The position numbers and the translations under genes are program-made. From a virus, in IMG/VR virus record IMGVR_UViG_3300046450_002329, positions 1-21,094 of that record: 21,094 nt of DNA, one strand, 5' to 3'. Positions within the stretch are counted from its first letter, which is position 1. Every line of letters begins with the position of its first letter. This document shows positions 8,383 to 15,958 of this stretch, piece after piece. The notes under the pieces were generated by a model, which was given only the letters and a program-made list of their open reading frames with translations, was not told the origin of the DNA and did not search any database.

Positions 8383-9087
8383 TTAGCCGGTGATATTCGG
8401 TGCCGCAGTGCCACTAGTGGACTGTCCCTCACTTATCCTGTTGATTGCTCTCCATGGAGATAGTGTTCTGGCAACATAACTCATTTGCTGCTCAGAGACA
8501 ATATCATCAATGGATACGCCATAACCCTCATTCAGGATTTCACAACCATAAATTCTCATGATTGCTAATGCTCCATACTCATTTGCTGCCGCTAAAGTGA
8601 CATCAAATGGAAGAACCTGGTCAGAGAAAAAAGCCTCTTGTGCCTGGGCTAGGCTCGAAATCGACTCTGATCCGACATCAGTGTCCGGTGTGCCTTCTGA
8701 TCCCGCAATGGGAACTGTTCCCAGTGTGCTAGCAAGGGTCGCAGCGTCCAGACCACTGTCTGAAAGAGAAACCTCATCAGGATCTAAAAATGGTTTATAC
8801 TCTGCGGAAATATCGGAGTTGCTAATTTCTCCAAAATGTCCTAAAAAGGCATGTCTATCAAACATCAAGAAAATCAATGTTCCTGCAATACCTCTCTTTC
8901 CACGAGAATACGATCTTGGATCAGCAGACCCCATCGTATAAAGTGGTGCCTTCTCTCTACTAATAGAGTAGGAGATTGCTTGCAGTTCTCCGATAATAGT
9001 ACTACCGAATACTGCCTTAATATCTACACCTGAAAAGCTGTTAAAGCCTTGCATTTGTGGGCTTCCTGCCCCTCTAATTACACTCAT
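8383..9087 (-). CDS. Tail tube protein (probable major subunit)
   Basis: A 234-residue protein starting with ATG at 9087 behind a strong AGGAGG (AGGAGGTTATTATG), 12 bases after the sheath stop. In myoviruses the main tube gene normally lies directly after the sheath gene, which is the situation here. Recognisable blocks are FSGVDIKAVFG (about residues 19-29), YSRGKRGIAGTLIFLMF (about 59-75), LPFDVTLAAANEYG (about 159-172) and IYGCEILNEGYGVSIDDI (about 178-195). Between the two halves is an acidic, Ser/Gly-rich insertion of about 60 residues (roughly 88-148) that could project from the tube or contact the sheath. The strong ribosome site fits a protein made in many copies. It lacks the extra termini of the downstream paralogue. 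Calling this one the major tube subunit is inference from order and compactness; the family call is firmer. Confidence 0.8.
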   Translation of the reverse strand: MSVIRGAGSPQMQGFNSFSGVDIKAVFGSTIIGELQAISYSISREKAPLYTMGSADPRSYSRGKRGIAGTLIFLMFDRHAFLGHFGEISNSDISAEYKPFLDPDEVSLSDSGLDAATLASTLGTVPIAGSEGTPDTDVGSESISSLAQAQEAFFSDQVLPFDVTLAAANEYGALAIMRIYGCEILNEGYGVSIDDIVSEQQMSYVARTLSPWRAINRISEGQSTSGTAAPNITG

Positions 9088-9099
9088 AATAACCTCCTA

Positions 9100-11010
9100 T
9101 TAAGTTGCGGAAAGACCGACAACCACTGTAATTTGACGTAATTCAAAAGCTGGGACAATTTTCAATTGAACAATTGCCTGCCCCAGAATTTTCATTTGTG
9201 GCGTAACAACTACCTGATGTTGGTAGTTAGAAATTGCCCCAGTCTGGACTAAAGACTGAAGTGCTCCCTTAACTGCCGTATCAAGTGCTGCAATTTGAGC
9301 CCCTGTCATTCCCTCACCGAGGAAGGGCTCTCCCACTCGACGAATGCCATCTACACATGCTTCAACTTGTCTGATTGTTGATATTCTTGTGTAGTCGCTT
9401 GCTGGAGTCGCTGCAGTTGGTGAATCAGAAATTACAGTTTTTGTAGCTTTTCTGTTTAGACCAACAACTCTTTGTCCTGCAAGAAGATCCAATTTATGAG
9501 CAGTAATTGAGCCCAAAAGGGTTCCAACTCCTAGCTCTTTATTTGTTGGAGCGCTTTGAACTGGCAAGAAGCCACCGCATGCAAATCCTGCATAAGCTGC
9601 CGCCATGTTGCAATTGTACTGACCGCCAGATCCACTAAAGGTGATCCAGGAAGCAGTAACACTTATGTACTTACCAATATCAATCTTCTTTTTATTAGTA
9701 TCAAGTTTTTCTGCAGTATCCAGATAACCTCTTCTACTGGTTGTTTCTTCATCTGAAGCAAAGAAACCACCAGCTCCTTTATAATCTGCAGTTCCTTTAA
9801 AGCCAGGAAGACTACCAAATTGTTTCCGACCAGAAAGAAATTTATTGCCAAGGATTCCAGTGCCATTCGCTGTTACCGCTCCATCTGCATCAAAAGTAGG
9901 TAAAGTTCCAACCCACTTAGCTTCAATAGCAGCAGAACCCCAACGGATACATTCTTTGACTCCAATAAAGCCAAGTCTTGTATCAACAATTGTGCTGCCT
10001 CTATGACAGAACTCAGCAAGCTGATAAGCAAAGTTAACTTCGTGGAAGTCTGTATAGACCAAAGACTCTGTGTTGATAATATTGTATCTGTCTTCGCTAT
10101 TACTGGCTCCGTCAAGATAGTGATAATCTATGGTTAAGCCAGCAGTGTTATCCGTTGTAAGCTTATTCAAGGCATCATCAAGTGACAGCTCAGCAGCGTC
10201 AGCGGGTAATCTTTTGTAAGCATACATGAAAAAATCAGCAGTGCCCGGATGGATATAGTAATCCCCGACCTTGGTTAATTGTCCAAGTGAAGACACTTGC
10301 GAAAGAACCACATCATAGCCACCATTTAGATGGTTTGCATCCCCTCCGTTAAATGTGGTTACCATATTGCCGAAAGCGATTGCGTTGTTGTAAGCAATGC
10401 TTGTATTGGCAAGTGCAGCAAACCTGATAATTCCAGTTGCTCCAGTATAGCCCGTCGCAACCAGTGCTTCAGTTGGAACATTGGTTGCCCCGTTGTCTCC
10501 AGGGAAGGCGCTTCCAACTGAAGTTAGGTCCACGGGGTCGGCTGGAAACCACCAAGCCGGTCTCAATTCTCCGTTTACTTCTCTTACTGCGAACCTACCA
10601 AGTGGCTCAACAGCTCTTGCTGCGCCATCCATGACGTTAAGATCATCAAGATAGACACCTGCAGGCACGACCACATCTATATTCTGATCATACATAAAAG
10701 CATACGCTTCGTGCATGTTTTCATAAATAGTTCTAAGGTTATCATCAGGGTGGCCGACTCGCCAAAGTACCCAATTAGATGCACCACCTCTTGCGCTTTC
10801 TTCTAAAGCAGGGATAAGTGTTCCCTCTGTACCAAATAAAGCTCTTGCGTCTCCTACGCTAGCTACCGTATACGGATAACTAACATTCAATGGTTCTTCT
10901 ACTGAAGTTCCGAGAATCAAAAACTTAGGGGCTCCAGAATCAGGATAGACGTTCAAATTTCCGTCTAAAAGTTCTGAAAAGATCCCAGGTAAATTATTAT
11001 AAATTGCCAT
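9100..11010 (-). CDS. Contractile tail sheath protein
   Basis: A 636-residue protein starting with ATG at 11010, 9 bases after a perfect AGGAGG. Length and both ends fit the phage tail sheath family. The N-terminal half has the SVGDARALFG segment near residue 52 and the strand VVVPAGVYLDD near residue 113. The C-terminal part has the conserved helix and strands of the sheath domain: GEPFLGEGMTGAQIAALDT, then YQHQVVVTPQMKILGQAIV, and finally VPAFELRQITVVVGL. The middle of the protein (roughly 170-400) is a longer variable region, as is common for surface-exposed sheath domains. Sheath subunits form the outer tail cylinder that contracts to drive the tube through the host envelope; this is family knowledge. 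The next gene downstream is the probable tube gene, the usual sheath-tube order. Confidence 0.93.
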   Translation of the reverse strand: MAIYNNLPGIFSELLDGNLNVYPDSGAPKFLILGTSVEEPLNVSYPYTVASVGDARALFGTEGTLIPALEESARGGASNWVLWRVGHPDDNLRTIYENMHEAYAFMYDQNIDVVVPAGVYLDDLNVMDGAARAVEPLGRFAVREVNGELRPAWWFPADPVDLTSVGSAFPGDNGATNVPTEALVATGYTGATGIIRFAALANTSIAYNNAIAFGNMVTTFNGGDANHLNGGYDVVLSQVSSLGQLTKVGDYYIHPGTADFFMYAYKRLPADAAELSLDDALNKLTTDNTAGLTIDYHYLDGASNSEDRYNIINTESLVYTDFHEVNFAYQLAEFCHRGSTIVDTRLGFIGVKECIRWGSAAIEAKWVGTLPTFDADGAVTANGTGILGNKFLSGRKQFGSLPGFKGTADYKGAGGFFASDEETTSRRGYLDTAEKLDTNKKKIDIGKYISVTASWITFSGSGGQYNCNMAAAYAGFACGGFLPVQSAPTNKELGVGTLLGSITAHKLDLLAGQRVVGLNRKATKTVISDSPTAATPASDYTRISTIRQVEACVDGIRRVGEPFLGEGMTGAQIAALDTAVKGALQSLVQTGAISNYQHQVVVTPQMKILGQAIVQLKIVPAFELRQITVVVGLSAT

Positions 11011-11019
11011 AATTCAATT

Positions 11020-11025
11020 CCTCCT
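11020..11025 (-). promoter_or_regulatory. Strong ribosome binding site of the sheath gene
   Basis: AGGAGG on the minus strand, nine bases before the sheath ATG. The contrast with the preceding coupled neck genes, which have weak sites, suggests that sheath is translated at a higher, independent rate. Confidence 0.85.
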
Positions 11026-11039
11026 CGATTATGTTTTTT

Positions 11040-11744
11040 TTACTCTACATCCAATCTAATTAAGATTTCTTCAAGTTTTTTCTCCTCGAATTTTCGTAAT
11101 TTTTCTGTTCTTACAAAATAATCCAGAGGACGACCATACCATTTGTTTCCGTCGTCATCGACTGTTTGGTCTTCTCCTCTGCCCCAAAAAAGCACTCTAG
11201 ACATACCCTGTAATCGAAACCACCAAGTATAATCTTCCATAAAGTCCTCGAACCAACGAGCCCTTTCGTTAGCTTGCTTGTTGGTTCTACACCAGCAGGT
11301 AAAACGAATTAAATTGTCATACCAGTATCCAGTTATATTAAATCTATAATCTGGGTTAGCAGGATCCTTACCGCTCTCCCTAATAACAGGTCTCATGTTC
11401 TTTACTTCCCCATCAAAGGGGGCTCCCTGGCTAAAAGCTCCAGGTTCACGTCTCATCAATCTAAAGGAGATCACCTCTGTGTCGTCTTTTGCATCAGGGT
11501 CTTCTTCTGTGAAGTTGATGTAATTTCTCAAAGCTATTTCTTGTCTCGATTGATAATCAATCAGCGCTCTGTTCACCAAGTCGTAAAACTCCTTTAGGTT
11601 CTTTGAGTAGCCAACCGTTCTGCTCCTGCCAAGATCAATAGTGCTGTCCATCTGTAGCTCATAGGCCATTTCAACAGTAATTCCTATGTTGCTTTTTTTC
11701 AGCTCATCACTTAAGAGATCTTCTAAAATACTACTATCAGACAT
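11040..11744 (-). CDS. Tail completion / tail terminator-like protein (putative)
   Basis: A 234-residue protein whose ATG shares a base with the TAA stop of the upstream gene (TAATG). No good ribosome site is visible, so it probably depends on translational coupling. The N-terminal third is helical; the C-terminal half is aromatic, with RFTCWCRTNKQANERARWF (around residues 143-161), then DYTWWFRLQG and a YGRPLDYFVRTEKLRKFEEK region near the end. It sits between the head-closure candidate and the sheath. That is where myoviruses usually encode the protein that caps the tail tube and provides the tail side of the head-tail joint, so I infer tail completion. I do not recognise a family by sequence with certainty. 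After the TAA stop there is a 29-base gap before the sheath start that carries the sheath ribosome site. Confidence 0.6.
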   Translation of the reverse strand: MSDSSILEDLLSDELKKSNIGITVEMAYELQMDSTIDLGRSRTVGYSKNLKEFYDLVNRALIDYQSRQEIALRNYINFTEEDPDAKDDTEVISFRLMRREPGAFSQGAPFDGEVKNMRPVIRESGKDPANPDYRFNITGYWYDNLIRFTCWCRTNKQANERARWFEDFMEDYTWWFRLQGMSRVLFWGRGEDQTVDDDGNKWYGRPLDYFVRTEKLRKFEEKKLEEILIRLDVE

Positions 11745-12268
11745 TAATATACACCATTAAGGAACTTGTAAGCTTTCTCATGACAATCCAGCTTCCAATA
11801 TTCCAGCCTTCCGTTATCGGCTCTGTAATCTATTGCTTCGTTAATTTTAAATCGAGCTTTTCTCGTTATAGGAGTTTGAATTTCTCCCTCTTCTGTTAAG
11901 ACAAGTTCGATGATTCGATCTTTGGTTGTTATATCCACAGAGGATATGCAGTAAAAAACCATAATAGGGGCACCGTAAATAAGCTTATTTCTTTGGTCAA
12001 CCTTGTATATGTCGATATATGTTTCATCCCAAAGGTAGCCTTCACTGTGACAGACTGGGCAAAAAATATCCACATCTGGTTCATCCGTAACAGAGTCAAC
12101 ACAGGGACATTTAACAAGCTTGCTGTTTGCATCAAATCTCATTTTTCTAAACAAGGCTTTTTGAGCCTTGGAGATCTCTGGGTAATGTCCCTTAAATGTG
12201 TTTTCTAACTCTTTCCTTATATTCGGTTCGGTTGAACCACTTAAGGGGTACAGTGGCCTATTGGACAT
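11744..12268 (-). CDS. Head closure-like protein with CxC/CxxC metal-binding pattern (putative)
   Basis: I place the start at the ATG at 12268, which overlaps the upstream stop by one base (TAATG) and gives 174 residues. An in-frame GTG at 12277 would add three residues but lies inside the upstream gene and lacks support. A GAGGTGG sits about 7 bases before the ATG. The protein has four cysteines in a compact pattern, C54-x-C56 and C70-x-x-C73 (FCPVCHSEGY), which looks like a zinc knuckle. The second half is beta-rich (IMVFYCISSVDITTKDRI, then KARFKINEAIDYR). Small beta-rich proteins between the adaptor and tail-completion genes are typically head-closure (stopper) proteins, and some carry such cysteine pairs; this is from memory. 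Start, coupling and cysteines are seen; the role is inferred from position. The last base of the stop starts the next gene. Confidence 0.65.
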   Translation of the reverse strand: MSNRPLYPLSGSTEPNIRKELENTFKGHYPEISKAQKALFRKMRFDANSKLVKCPCVDSVTDEPDVDIFCPVCHSEGYLWDETYIDIYKVDQRNKLIYGAPIMVFYCISSVDITTKDRIIELVLTEEGEIQTPITRKARFKINEAIDYRADNGRLEYWKLDCHEKAYKFLNGVY

Positions 12269-13239
12269 TACCACCACCTCTTCTTATAGGTTTTTAAACT
12301 TCTTCTTCCGGTGATGGTTTGCTTGGATGAGTTTGCTGATGGGTTCTTGTTTACTCCGGTGCCTTCCCACATTCTATCAAATGTTGGCTTGTCTGGATCA
12401 AGGGATCCTTTAACAACCATTTTTGGGTTTCGAATAGCCTTGGCTCCTCCACCAGCCATTAGCTGGTCTCCCCATTTTCGCATCATTTCTTGCAAATATT
12501 CAAGTGTGTTCTTATGTGCTTCAGTATCATAGGTGACAGATAGGTCTCCTAGTGTTTTCGACTTCAATAGAGTTCCACCGACATTGCTTACGAGCCTGAA
12601 AGCAGAGGCTGCAGTTACATACTCTCTTCTTGCATGATTATATAGCTCAGAGTTTACCTCTGTAAGCGAGAAGCTAAGGGCATCCGCCTCTATGCTTGCT
12701 TCCAGTATGGCCATTGCGCTAGTTAGGTCTTTTATTTCTGTGACTAAGCTGCCCACCTCAAGACCAACTTTATTTGTGCTTGTGTAGTAAGGTGAGAGCG
12801 TCGTAAAGAATTCTATTTCTATTGGGCTGGAAAATGTCTCTCCTGTTGTTGATGCGATTCCAGGAAGCAGTGTTACCGTAACGAGGTTATTGTTAAAAAC
12901 CTGAGGGCCTTCAAATGATACAACCTCGGAGGCTCCTACCTCAACAGTGAAAGCAAGTGTAGTAGTTAATCCAGCTTGACAAGGAAGATCTCCTGTCCAC
13001 TTGTCGGTCCATTCCCCAACAGGGGTGCATGCGGTAGTGTATTGATGTTCATACACGCCCTCACCAAGATAAACCGGAGTAAATCCTGCCGGGTCTACAG
13101 CATTCGCATTATCTGAAGTATCAGCTCCTGGCTGAAAAAGGAACACCTTTACGTTTTGAGCTTCAGAGGGTTTGCCCAAGTCGTCTTTAAACTGAATACG
13201 AAGGCCTATGATGCCTCCAGCACTGATGGTTCTCGCCAC
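12268..13239 (-). CDS. Ig-like domain fused to head-tail adaptor-like domain
   Basis: A 323-residue protein starting with GTG at 13239, supported by AGGAG six bases upstream and by no competing ATG. Residues 1-102 look like one beta-sandwich (Ig-like or related): VKVFLFQPG, a GVYEHQYTT strand near 61-69 and a GEWTDKWTGD turn near 75-84. Residues about 145-262 are helical and look like an adaptor of the gp6/gp15 type: SPYYTSTNKVGLEVG, then a helix with ASIEADALSF (181-190), NHARREYVTAASAFRL (201-216), KSKTLGDLSVTYD (226-238) and a final helix ending KWGDQL. The C-terminus is basic and ends KKRWW. The adaptor would bind the portal and receive the head-closure protein, which is the next gene. 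The helical pattern fits this well, but the family assignment is by eye. The stop overlaps the next ATG. Confidence 0.65.
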   Translation of the reverse strand: MARTISAGGIIGLRIQFKDDLGKPSEAQNVKVFLFQPGADTSDNANAVDPAGFTPVYLGEGVYEHQYTTACTPVGEWTDKWTGDLPCQAGLTTTLAFTVEVGASEVVSFEGPQVFNNNLVTVTLLPGIASTTGETFSSPIEIEFFTTLSPYYTSTNKVGLEVGSLVTEIKDLTSAMAILEASIEADALSFSLTEVNSELYNHARREYVTAASAFRLVSNVGGTLLKSKTLGDLSVTYDTEAHKNTLEYLQEMMRKWGDQLMAGGGAKAIRNPKMVVKGSLDPDKPTFDRMWEGTGVNKNPSANSSKQTITGRRSLKTYKKRWW

Positions 13240-13245
13240 AAGAAT

Positions 13246-13250
13246 CTCCT
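13246..13250 (-). promoter_or_regulatory. Ribosome binding site that fixes a GTG start
   Basis: AGGAG on the minus strand lies six bases before the GTG at 13239. It is the reason for choosing this GTG as the start of the Ig/adaptor gene, since no ATG lies nearby in that frame. Confidence 0.8.
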
Positions 13251-13290
13251 ATAAATCAAATATTCATTTTTCTAATCTGTTTTACAGAAG

Positions 13291-14076
13291 TTAGATTTTT
13301 ATTGTTAGTGTTTTTCCGCTAACAATAAGCTGCTTGGCAAGTTTGCCTTTAGCTGTTCCTACGAGATTCGGATGATCCGAAGCAATTGAGGTCTGCACTA
13401 TTACACTGTCCTGAGTCACTGTGGTAGCGTCTAGGTCCTTATCAAAGTTAATTACTATTTGAGATAAGTCAGAGGCGTTGTTGATACTAAAGTCCACAGG
13501 ATTTGAAGACAAAACAGTCATGCCTGTCGCAGTTGAAACTGCAGCAGTGCCGGGCGTTAGACCCGTAGAGAGGACAGAAGAAGAGATAGATGCAGGGAGC
13601 TGCACGATCGCACCAGAGCCACTCTCAAAGGAGAAACCTACATACCCAGGCCAAGCGGTCCCTAGAGCATCAAGGGTTTCTGTAACGTGTACAGAGTAGG
13701 TTAGCAGGGGGTACAGCGGCTGAGTGGGGGTGAATAAAAGTTTTGTTCTTGCCTCTGCATTAGTAGCGAGGACTTCATTGCCGTTGGTGTCGACAATCTT
13801 AAATTCAAAACTTCCCTGAAGAATCCCTCGGTAACCTGGAGATTTTAAAAAATTCTCTAAATCACCTTGGGAAATATTCGCGGGATCTTTTAGTTCCATT
13901 AGACCTGGGCCAATCCACTGATCGGTATCAGGTCCTTCGATAAAGAAATCTTCCTTAAGTCTGCCAGTATCCATTACTCTATCGAATGTCATAGAGACAA
14001 CAGATGCGAGTGGAATACCCACATCCCCATTTGCTGGGAAATAATCTGTTATAATCTCTGAGAGTATTGTAGGCAT
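13291..14076 (-). CDS. Ig-like (Big_5-type) domain protein of the virion
   Basis: A 261-residue protein starting with ATG at 14076, five bases after the upstream TAG; a weak AAGGAA lies in the preceding codons. Two Big_5-like units can be read. The first (about 10-150) has FPANGDVGIPLASVVSMTFD and ends with FTPTQPLYPLLTYSVHVTET, the usual last strand followed by the D-x-x-G turn. The second begins near residue 190 (SSNPVDFSI, then LSQIVINFDKDLDATTV) and stops at GKTLTIKI, just before the final strand would be expected, so it looks C-terminally shortened. A Ser/Thr/Ala-rich linker (about 155-190) separates them. Such domains are common on phage heads, necks and tails, where they decorate the particle or bind host-surface sugars. 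Placement between capsid and adaptor genes suggests a neck or head-surface protein; that is inference. A 51-base gap follows, holding a weak hairpin and the next ribosome site. Confidence 0.7.
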   Translation of the reverse strand: MPTILSEIITDYFPANGDVGIPLASVVSMTFDRVMDTGRLKEDFFIEGPDTDQWIGPGLMELKDPANISQGDLENFLKSPGYRGILQGSFEFKIVDTNGNEVLATNAEARTKLLFTPTQPLYPLLTYSVHVTETLDALGTAWPGYVGFSFESGSGAIVQLPASISSSVLSTGLTPGTAAVSTATGMTVLSSNPVDFSINNASDLSQIVINFDKDLDATTVTQDSVIVQTSIASDHPNLVGTAKGKLAKQLIVSGKTLTIKI

Positions 14077-14081
14077 AACTT

Positions 14082-14639
14082 CTATTCCTTATCAGGCAAA
14101 GTGAACTCCACTTCTTCTTCTTTTAATTCTAACACATCAGGCAAATCATCCAAGAAAGTTTGAGCGTCTAGACTGCCTTTTCCTGAGTTATCTTGCAGAG
14201 ATTTGAGCGTTTTAGCCACTTGCTCTGTATGTGTTGCATAAAGGCCATCCAAAAAATTTATAACACTTTTTCTGTTTTTGCCTTTTTGTTCTAATTTTAT
14301 AACTTTTTTCAAGTCAGCGATACTGAGACTTGCCGTCTCTTTCTTGATAGTGCTAATTCTCTTAGAGAGAATCTTTTTAAGGCTTGCATCTATCTCGTCG
14401 ATAACTGGAGTTTCGATTTTTGTAGTAGTCACCTCAACGCTTAACTTGCTTTCTAAAAGACCTAGATCTCCCGTAGCTGTTAAGACTCCCTTATTGATGT
14501 TAAACAAAAACTGGAAGGCTTCTTGTTTCGTAAGGGTCTCAACATCGATAGTAACTGGTCCCGGACTCTCCGGTGTTAAAGAGATCGAACCGATAAATAG
14601 CATCGAATGTCTCTCTAGATTTGCTAAACTAATTTCCAT
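14082..14639 (-). CDS. Unknown small protein after the capsid gene
   Basis: A 185-residue protein starting with ATG at 14639, just after the capsid terminator; AAAGGAA lies upstream with about 6 bases spacing. The N-terminal 65 residues look like a small mixed domain (LFIGSISLTPESPGPVTIDV, then EAFQFLFNIN). Residues about 85-150 are a basic helical region containing LKKVIKLEQKGKNRKSVI, and the last 20 residues are very acidic (LKEEEVEFTLPDKE). No signal peptide or membrane segment is seen. I do not recognise the family. Its position as the first gene after the capsid gene and before Ig-like and adaptor genes suggests a head- or neck-associated protein. Because it lies immediately downstream of the terminator, its level, and that of all later genes, would depend on readthrough or another promoter. 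Confidence 0.75.
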   Translation of the reverse strand: MEISLANLERHSMLFIGSISLTPESPGPVTIDVETLTKQEAFQFLFNINKGVLTATGDLGLLESKLSVEVTTTKIETPVIDEIDASLKKILSKRISTIKKETASLSIADLKKVIKLEQKGKNRKSVINFLDGLYATHTEQVAKTLKSLQDNSGKGSLDAQTFLDDLPDVLELKEEEVEFTLPDKE

Positions 14640-14654
14640 AATAATTCCTTTCTT

Positions 14655-14683
14655 AAAAAAAGAGGGGGCATTGCGCCCCCTCT
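14655..14683 (-). terminator. Intrinsic terminator after the capsid gene
   Basis: On the minus strand a perfect 9-bp GC-rich stem (AGAGGGGGC / GCCCCCTCT) with a 5-base loop (GCAAT) is followed directly by six further T residues. It starts 37 bases after the capsid stop, and the ribosome site of the next gene follows at once. The structure is a textbook Rho-independent terminator facing the operon's own direction. It probably ends most transcripts after the capsid gene and lets part read through to the neck and tail genes. Confidence 0.93.
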
Positions 14684-14695
14684 AGACAAAACTAC

Positions 14696-14732
14696 TCTGT
14701 TTCTAATCTAACAAGTTAGACTAAAGAACAGA
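14696..14732 (-). other. Nested inverted repeat at the capsid gene 3' end
   Basis: An outer 6-bp pair (tctgtt 14696-14701 with aacaga 14727-14732) encloses an inner 5-bp pair (tctaa 14707-14711 with ttaga 14716-14720). The outer arm overlaps the last capsid codons. The stems are AT-rich and weak, and no T tract follows. It may be an mRNA 3'-end structure in front of the terminator, or chance in AT-rich DNA. Confidence 0.3.
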
Positions 14733-15941
14733 ATCTAAAGCACCAATGGGCCCAATGTTAGTAACTGTAGCCTGTGCAGGTAACACAATTTCATTAGGTA
14801 CAACATGAACGTTTTTCAACGTTGCAATAGCCTTGCCCTCATTTAAGATGCCAATACCATACCGCTCACGGAGCTTAATCTTGCGAATATCTACACGCGG
14901 ATCATCAAATTCCTCAGTGGTTACTTCTTCATCTACGATGAGAACACCGAGTTCAGCTGAATCAAACATATAAATGTCAGTAAGCTTACGTCTAGGATCA
15001 TAAGGTACAAATGGGCTAACGATAATCCTAAAAGGAATATTCATATAGCCGGGTAGCTGAGGTGCAGAGCTAAGCGTCTGGGGATAGGCGCTTAGGGGAC
15101 TAGCTGCTGCTCCTGCTGCATTTCCACCGGGAGTGATGTCTTGTCCTGCAGACATACCGAGACCACCTTGAGAACTATTGTCCCATGGGGCTCTTTCTGC
15201 AGGATTACCAGACCAGCTGGCAAACATATTCCCGCCATTGTTACCTAAGACAAAGGAACGTAAGGTGGCATCCTTTACGAACATCGTCCAAGTTAATGGA
15301 TGCATCAATAAGGTATTCGGAGTAAAACCCTGAGTAATAACTTGAGCATAAGCATCAAAGATATCATCCATGGTTACCGAACCGTTACCAGTACCAGCCA
15401 TATCTCGGCCAGTGGTAACACCTTTAAGTGATGAAGCTGGGTTAACGTTGTCGAAACAAGTTACACCCATACTACGAATGAAGTTAAAAATCTTAACTTC
15501 TTTATGACGAGCTAATGCCCGACCAGCTGCACGGAGATGCATACCGATTACATCAAATTGAGAATAACGAATCATTTCGTCAGTGACCTTAACGGCAACA
15601 CCTGATTTCCCAATACTAGCTGTAACGGTAGCTCCACCCATCTGGAGGCTACGCTCTGGATATTCTTGACCTTCCGCAATGTCAGCAGCCACCATGGCTC
15701 CAACAGCTGGGAAAGTAATTGTTTGTCCATAAGAATAATTAATTCTTTGGAGTAGGCTTGTGCCTACTAATAGAGGCTCTGCTGCTTCCTTTACGATATT
15801 GCTAATAACCTTAGGCATTAACATTGGCGCATTGGGGACCGAGAGAGCGTCATTTAATTTTACACGCTGGCCATTTTCGAGATTTCCGTTATTTTTCCAG
15901 AGATACTCAAATTGTTTTGCGTCTTTGATTTCAATTGTCAT
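14721..15941 (-). CDS. Major capsid protein (HK97 fold)
   Basis: A 406-residue protein starting with ATG at 15941, 9 bases after TAAGGAGG, an excellent ribosome site that overlaps the upstream stop. The layout is that of an HK97-fold capsid: an N-terminal arm, a hydrophobic strand region (GQTITFPAVGAMVAADIAEG, about 73-92), a long helix region (DVIGMHLRAAGRALARHKEV, about 129-148), the segment TPNTLLMHPLTWTMF (about 207-221), and a C-terminal half with IPFRIIVSPFVPYDPRRK and the RERYGIGILNEGKAIA strand. It lies downstream of the protease and is followed by a strong terminator, as suits a very abundant product. Arginine codons are mostly CGN here (14 of 18 by my count), whereas the sheath gene uses mostly AGA/AGG. 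Whether the N-terminus is cleaved by the protease cannot be read from sequence. Confidence 0.92.
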   Translation of the reverse strand: MTIEIKDAKQFEYLWKNNGNLENGQRVKLNDALSVPNAPMLMPKVISNIVKEAAEPLLVGTSLLQRINYSYGQTITFPAVGAMVAADIAEGQEYPERSLQMGGATVTASIGKSGVAVKVTDEMIRYSQFDVIGMHLRAAGRALARHKEVKIFNFIRSMGVTCFDNVNPASSLKGVTTGRDMAGTGNGSVTMDDIFDAYAQVITQGFTPNTLLMHPLTWTMFVKDATLRSFVLGNNGGNMFASWSGNPAERAPWDNSSQGGLGMSAGQDITPGGNAAGAAASPLSAYPQTLSSAPQLPGYMNIPFRIIVSPFVPYDPRRKLTDIYMFDSAELGVLIVDEEVTTEEFDDPRVDIRKIKLRERYGIGILNEGKAIATLKNVHVVPNEIVLPAQATVTNIGPIGALDSVL

Positions 15942-15950
15942 CTTTCAATT

Positions 15951-15958
15951 CCTCCTTA
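15951..15958 (-). promoter_or_regulatory. Strong ribosome binding site of the capsid gene
   Basis: TAAGGAGG on the minus strand, nine bases before the capsid ATG, is close to the full anti-Shine-Dalgarno complement. It includes the TAA stop of the upstream gene, so ribosomes finishing that gene could also reload here. Confidence 0.85.

Noticed and set aside
8558-8941. A 127-codon plus-strand open frame opposite the tube gene, and similar frames of 60-135 codons elsewhere on both strands.
   Set aside because: They lie wholly inside well-supported minus-strand genes, show biased low-complexity composition and lack ribosome sites.
12269-12277. GTG at 12277 as the start of the head-closure-like gene.
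   Set aside because: The ATG at 12268 overlaps the upstream stop as TAATG, the same junction used by the next gene, and is a better start codon.
13272-13296. An inverted repeat (TCTGT-TTT-ACAGA with outer TCTAA/TTAGA) as a terminator after the Ig-like gene.
   Set aside because: The stem is short, AT-rich and bulged, and on the minus strand it is followed by A residues rather than T residues.
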